22,740 bases of DNA. Origin: CAYMJO01 sp964391305 (GTDB lineage: Bacteria; Patescibacteriota; CALEFQ01). The translations under genes and the position numbers were made by a program. The stretch is taken from contig CAYMJO010000010.1 of NCBI GenBank assembly GCA_964391305.1, positions 1 to 22,740 of the forward strand, read 5' to 3'. A model generated the notes under the pieces. The model saw only the letters and a program-made list of their open reading frames with translations. It was not told the origin of the DNA and did not search any database. Shown here in pieces: positions 19,999 through 22,740 of the stretch; positions within the stretch are counted from its first letter, which is position 1; each line of letters begins with the position of its first letter.

Positions 19999-21234
19999 AT
20001 GAAAAAATCTAAAGATAAAAAAGATAAAAACGATAAGGATATGAAACCCAAAGTTGTTTCCAAAACTACAAATGACTCGCCGATGGCGAAACTTTTGGAA
20101 AAGCAAAAAGTTGACGTGCCAAAGATCGGAGACGTTGTGAAAGGCAAGGTCGTGAGTGTTTCGAAGAACGAAGTGATTGTCGATCTCGGACCCCTTGGAA
20201 GCGGAATTATTAGGGGCAGAGAATGGTTTGATGTGATGGACACATATGCCGATTTTGAAGCCGGGGACACCATTGAGGCCAGTGTTATGTATCTTGAGAA
20301 CGAAAATGGACAAGTTGATCTTTCTCTGAAGAAGGCCGGCAGAGAAAAGTCATGGGATGAGATCCAACGGCTGAAAGAAGACAGCGAAGTGGTTGAAATT
20401 GTTGTGCAGGAAGCGAACAAAGGTGGTGTTATTGCGAATGTTCGCGGCATTCAGGCTTTCTTGCCCGTTTCTCAACTCAACAGCGAGCATTATCCACGAG
20501 TCGAAGGTGGAGATAAAAATGCCATTTTGGAAAAACTCGAGAAGCTTGTGGGAAAGGAATTTAAAGTTAAAATATTGGATTATGATCAGGAAGACGAAAA
20601 GCTGATAATTTCAGAAAAAGAGGCCGAAGCCGAAAAACTGAGGGAAGAAATCAGTAAATATAAGGTTGGCGACAAGGTTAGCGGCAAAATTACCGGCATT
20701 GTTGATTTCGGGGTTTTTATAAAATTTGGTGAAAAAGAAGAGCTTGAGGGACTTATTCATATTTCGGAGCTTGCGTGGAAGAGGATCGATCATCCAAGAG
20801 ATATTGTGAAAATGAATGACAGTGTTGAAGCGGAAATTATATCGATAGATGGCAACCGCATTTCTCTTTCTATGAAGAAACTGCAGGAAGATCCATGGGT
20901 CAAGTCTGCAAAAAAATACAAAATAGGCCAAAAAGTCAAGGGAAATATTACCAAGGTGACGCCCTTTGGAGCATTTGTTCAGCTTGATAAGGATATTCAT
21001 GGACTTGCGCATATATCCGAGCTTTCAGAAAATGACGAGTCCCCAGCGAAACTTCTCGATGTTGGCGAGACCAAAGATTTTAAAATACTTTCCATAGAGC
21101 CCGAAGATCACAGGCTTGGTTTAGCTTTGGCCAATGCCAGATCCGATAAGAAAAAGAAGCCAAAAAAGAAGAAAGAGAAAAAGGAAGAGAAAAAGCCAAA
21201 GAAAAAGAAGAAGAAAGTTTCGAAGAAGAAATGA
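19999..21234 (+). CDS. rpsA: Small ribosomal subunit protein bS1, four S1 domains and poly-lysine tail
   Basis: bS1 binds mRNA and helps the 30S subunit start translation. The 411 residues carry four S1 domains at about 43-112, 127-207, 222-295 and 308-381. The third has GKITGIVDFGVFIKF and GLIHISELAW; the fourth has GNITKVTPFGAFVQL and GLAHISELS; these are the best-kept RNA-binding repeats. The first 40 residues are a Lys-rich leader and the last 30 are almost all Lys and Glu, a tail like that of the bS16 in this window. Four domains, rather than the six of Escherichia coli, are common outside Proteobacteria. The ATG 19999-20001 lacks a Shine-Dalgarno. The gene is the first plus-strand gene and is probably cotranscribed with tilS. 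Confidence 0.93.
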   Translation: MKKSKDKKDKNDKDMKPKVVSKTTNDSPMAKLLEKQKVDVPKIGDVVKGKVVSVSKNEVIVDLGPLGSGIIRGREWFDVMDTYADFEAGDTIEASVMYLENENGQVDLSLKKAGREKSWDEIQRLKEDSEVVEIVVQEANKGGVIANVRGIQAFLPVSQLNSEHYPRVEGGDKNAILEKLEKLVGKEFKVKILDYDQEDEKLIISEKEAEAEKLREEISKYKVGDKVSGKITGIVDFGVFIKFGEKEELEGLIHISELAWKRIDHPRDIVKMNDSVEAEIISIDGNRISLSMKKLQEDPWVKSAKKYKIGQKVKGNITKVTPFGAFVQLDKDIHGLAHISELSENDESPAKLLDVGETKDFKILSIEPEDHRLGLALANARSDKKKKPKKKKEKKEEKKPKKKKKKVSKKK

Positions 21235-21270
21235 CGTGGTCTGCGTGATTCCGTCTGAAATGTTTGAGAT

Positions 21271-21287
21271 GTCTGTCGGTGGCAGAC
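21271..21287. repeat. Hairpin in the rpsA-tilS gap
   Basis: GTCTG (21271-21275) and CAGAC (21283-21287) form a stem around TCGGTGG. The surrounding sequence (TGAAATGTTTGAGATGTCTG) resembles the repeats at 8318 and 18951. It fills the 88-nt gap between rpsA and the tilS ATG. There is no T-run after the stem, so it does not look like a terminator. Confidence 0.4.
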
Positions 21288-21322
21288 GTTGCGGGCTTTT
21301 TGGGCATCTTCATTATTGCATT

Positions 21323-22261
21323 ATGCTTTCCAAAATTTGCAAAACAATTGAGGATAATTGTCTCTTGAGCGAGGGTGACCGAATCATTGCCGCGATCTCC
21401 GGTGGTGCAGATTCGGTTGCGCTTTTTTTAATTTTGGACGAATTGAAAAAAAAGTTCAAATTAAAGCTGGTTGCCGCGCATGTGAATTACGGCGTCCGCG
21501 AAGAAGCTGGCGAAGATGAGAACTTCGTTCGGGATTTGGCGAAGCGTCTGAAGGTTGAGTGTGAGGTTTTGAAGACGGGAAAGCCTCCGTCATCTGGGAA
21601 CTTCGAGGCTTGGGCAAGGGATGTTCGTTATGATTTTTTTGAAAAAGTTAGAGAAAAGCATAACGCGGACAAAATTGCCGTCGCGCACACCCGTGACGAT
21701 CAAGTTGAGACGGTACTTCTCAATTTTCTGCGCGGTGCGGGTCCACTTGGTCTTGCTGGAATGCGGTATCGCAGAGGCAGAATAATTCGTCCTTTTCTAG
21801 ATGTAATAAAAACCGACTTGGTGCGTTATATAAATAAGAGAGGTGAAAAATACAGGGTTGATAAGACTAATATCAATCTGAAGTTTAAGCGAAATTGGAT
21901 TCGTCATAAACTTTTGCCATATCTTCGCGAAAATTTTAATGAAAACATCTGTGAAATCATCTTTTCTTCGTCGAAAATCTTCGCGAAACATGCCGATTTT
22001 TTAAGAGAGGAAGCGGAATTTTGGCTTAAAAAAAACGTCGATAAATTGCAAAAAAACAAGTATTCTTTGAAAAATTTTTTTAAAAAATCTCCAATTTTGC
22101 AGGGAGAAATCATTCGGACAATTATTGGAGTTCGAGATATTGGACAAGTTCATATTGGGGAAATTCTTGACATGCTGAAAAATTCCGAGCCGGGCAGGAA
22201 GAAAACTTTTAAAAAAATCACGATCCAAAAAACAAGGGACAATTTTTTGGTGATTTGTTAG
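21323..22261 (+). CDS. tilS: tRNA(Ile)-lysidine synthetase
   Basis: TilS changes C34 of the CAU-anticodon tRNA(Ile) to lysidine, so that it reads AUA. I choose the ATG 21323-21325 (312 residues). The frame is open back to 21134, but those 63 codons overlap the lysine tail of rpsA in another frame. The N-terminal domain has the PP-loop ISGGADSVAL (25-34), AHVNYGVREEA, EAWARDVRYDFF and AHTRDDQVETVLLNFLRG, then IRPFL and the tRNA-contact region RNWIRHKLLPYLRE. The part after about residue 225 is short, so the C-terminal domain seems reduced compared with the roughly 430-residue Escherichia coli enzyme. It follows rpsA on the same strand with a repeat in the gap. Confidence 0.94.
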   Translation: MLSKICKTIEDNCLLSEGDRIIAAISGGADSVALFLILDELKKKFKLKLVAAHVNYGVREEAGEDENFVRDLAKRLKVECEVLKTGKPPSSGNFEAWARDVRYDFFEKVREKHNADKIAVAHTRDDQVETVLLNFLRGAGPLGLAGMRYRRGRIIRPFLDVIKTDLVRYINKRGEKYRVDKTNINLKFKRNWIRHKLLPYLRENFNENICEIIFSSSKIFAKHADFLREEAEFWLKKNVDKLQKNKYSLKNFFKKSPILQGEIIRTIIGVRDIGQVHIGEILDMLKNSEPGRKKTFKKITIQKTRDNFLVIC

Positions 22262-22424
22262 CCGATGTATTTTAAAGTGATAGATGTAAAGGTTCAAAAT
22301 TTTAGGATTGGTCGTTGCGACTCTTAATAATTTTAGACATGAGATTTAACGTTATTTAGACATGTATTTTTTACGGCATCTCTTCTTACTTTTTGTCAAT
22401 TAATTTTCCACAAGCACCTTTTCC

Positions 22425-22452
22425 TTGACAAGTTACGAATATTGTATACAAT
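22425..22452 (+). promoter_or_regulatory. Strong promoter for the right-edge leader
   Basis: A perfect TTGACA (22425-22430), 16-nt spacer and TACAAT (22447-22452), five of six to the -10 consensus. Transcription from about 22459 would produce either a small structured RNA or a leader of about 275 nt for the gene starting at 22735. Confidence 0.65.
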
Positions 22453-22493
22453 CGAAAGTGAAATGTTTTTTGAGATTTAGGTTTTGTTGTCTG

Positions 22494-22579
22494 ACGTTTC
22501 CGCACGGGTGTCCTGCCTACGAGTCAGTGTGTCCCTCCTCATACTTGATTGCAGTAGGCAGGACACCATGCAGAAACGT
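22494..22579. repeat. Long hairpin / inverted repeat
   Basis: GGTGTCCTGCCTAC (22507-22520) pairs perfectly with GTAGGCAGGACACC (22554-22567). Below it GCA pairs with TGC, and ACGTTTC (22494-22500) with GAAACGT (22573-22579). That is 24 base pairs with two small interruptions and a 33-nt loop. It is the strongest hairpin in the window. Confidence 0.8.
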
Positions 22580-22671
22580 TGTAAATTCTAATTATTTTAG
22601 TTGATAGTTGTTTCAGTCGAAGTTTTTGAAAAATAAATATTAGAACTTACATGCCTAATCATGCCGTCAGG

Positions 22672-22711
22672 ACAGTTTCAAGCGGAAAGCTGTTTTCTAG
22701 TCAATAGCTTT
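22672..22711 (+). promoter_or_regulatory. Two mutually exclusive hairpins before the edge gene
   Basis: Hairpin one is ACAGTTTC (22672-22679) with GAAA-g-CTGT (22685-22693), followed by a short T-run. Hairpin two is AAAGCT (22686-22691) with AGCTTT (22706-22711). They share bases, so only one can form at a time. Such an arrangement fits an attenuator or riboregulator, but this is inference. Confidence 0.35.
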
Positions 22712-22734
22712 GCATCACTTTAAAGGGGGTTTGC

Positions 22735-22740
22735 ATGTTG
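22735..22740 (+). CDS. Start of a gene cut by the right edge
   Basis: ATGTTG begins at 22735, preceded by AAAGGGGG (22722-22729) at a good Shine-Dalgarno distance of 5 nt. This is one of only two clear Shine-Dalgarno sites in the window. Only two codons are visible, so the product cannot be named. It lies downstream of the strong promoter and structured leader. Confidence 0.45.

Larger units (their letters stand above)
22262..22734. other. Right-hand intergenic region with promoter and structured leader
   Basis: No open frame of useful length is present. After tilS there is a weak 4-bp hairpin (GTCG/CGAC near 22310) and a 10-bp direct repeat TTTAGACATG (two copies near 22333 and 22366). Then come a strong promoter, a 24-bp hairpin, two mutually exclusive smaller hairpins and a Shine-Dalgarno at the edge. 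I find no tRNA, RNase P, SRP RNA or tmRNA signature. Confidence 0.5.

Noticed and set aside
21134..21322. 63-residue Arg/Lys-rich N-terminal extension of TilS
   Set aside because: It is the lysine tail of rpsA read in another frame followed by the intergenic repeat. TilS proteins start at the ATG 21323.
1..22740. CRISPR arrays, tRNA genes, rRNA, insertion sequences or prophage
   Set aside because: No regularly spaced repeats, no T-loop-like GGTTCRAATCC, no transposase or integrase coding, and the gene content is housekeeping.

Overview
The window reads as ordinary chromosome of a small-genome bacterium of the Candidate Phyla Radiation (Patescibacteria), probably in or near the Parcubacteria. 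This assignment is an inference. It rests on AT-rich, densely packed genes, a T4SS-type pilin with a cysteine-rich tail, a bacterial-PH membrane protein, a lamin-tail surface protein, a shortened SMC, lysine-rich tails on ribosomal proteins, and an almost complete lack of Shine-Dalgarno sequences. UGA is a normal stop in several genes here (lamin-tail gene, queA, PH gene, MBL gene, rpsA), so the standard bacterial code applies.

Layout. Positions 87-19625 are all on the minus strand. In transcription order they are: an MBL-fold hydrolase, an unknown single-pass protein, gyrA, rpmF, nusB, rnc, a T4SS-like pilin whose frame runs on past its stop, ruvB, a membrane-anchored methyltransferase, a PHP phosphoesterase, queH, two membrane proteins, queA, a phosphoglucose/phosphomannose isomerase, a large lamin-tail/OB-fold surface protein, smc and rpsP. 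A 373-bp divergent promoter region (19626-19998) separates them from rpsA and tilS on the plus strand. The last 479 bp hold a strong promoter, a long hairpin leader and the Shine-Dalgarno plus start codon of a gene cut by the right edge.

How the genes fit together. Most are information processing: ribosome (S16, L32, S1), tRNA modification (TilS; QueA and QueH for the last two steps of queuosine), RNA processing and transcription (RNase III, NusB), and chromosome work (gyrase A, SMC, RuvB). A smaller set concerns the cell surface: pilin, lamin-tail protein with an LPxxG-like C-terminus, PH-domain protein and small membrane proteins.

Most unusual points. (1) The pilin frame continues, in frame and rich in cysteine, through two UGA codons for another 168 codons. 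(2) A heptamer-built palindrome sits in frame inside queA, much like the palindromic elements of Rickettsia. (3) SMC shows no recognisable hinge. (4) Imperfect palindromes lie at many gene boundaries, including an inverted pair around one unknown gene. (5) Structured leaders lie upstream of rpsA, rpmF-nusB and the right-edge gene.
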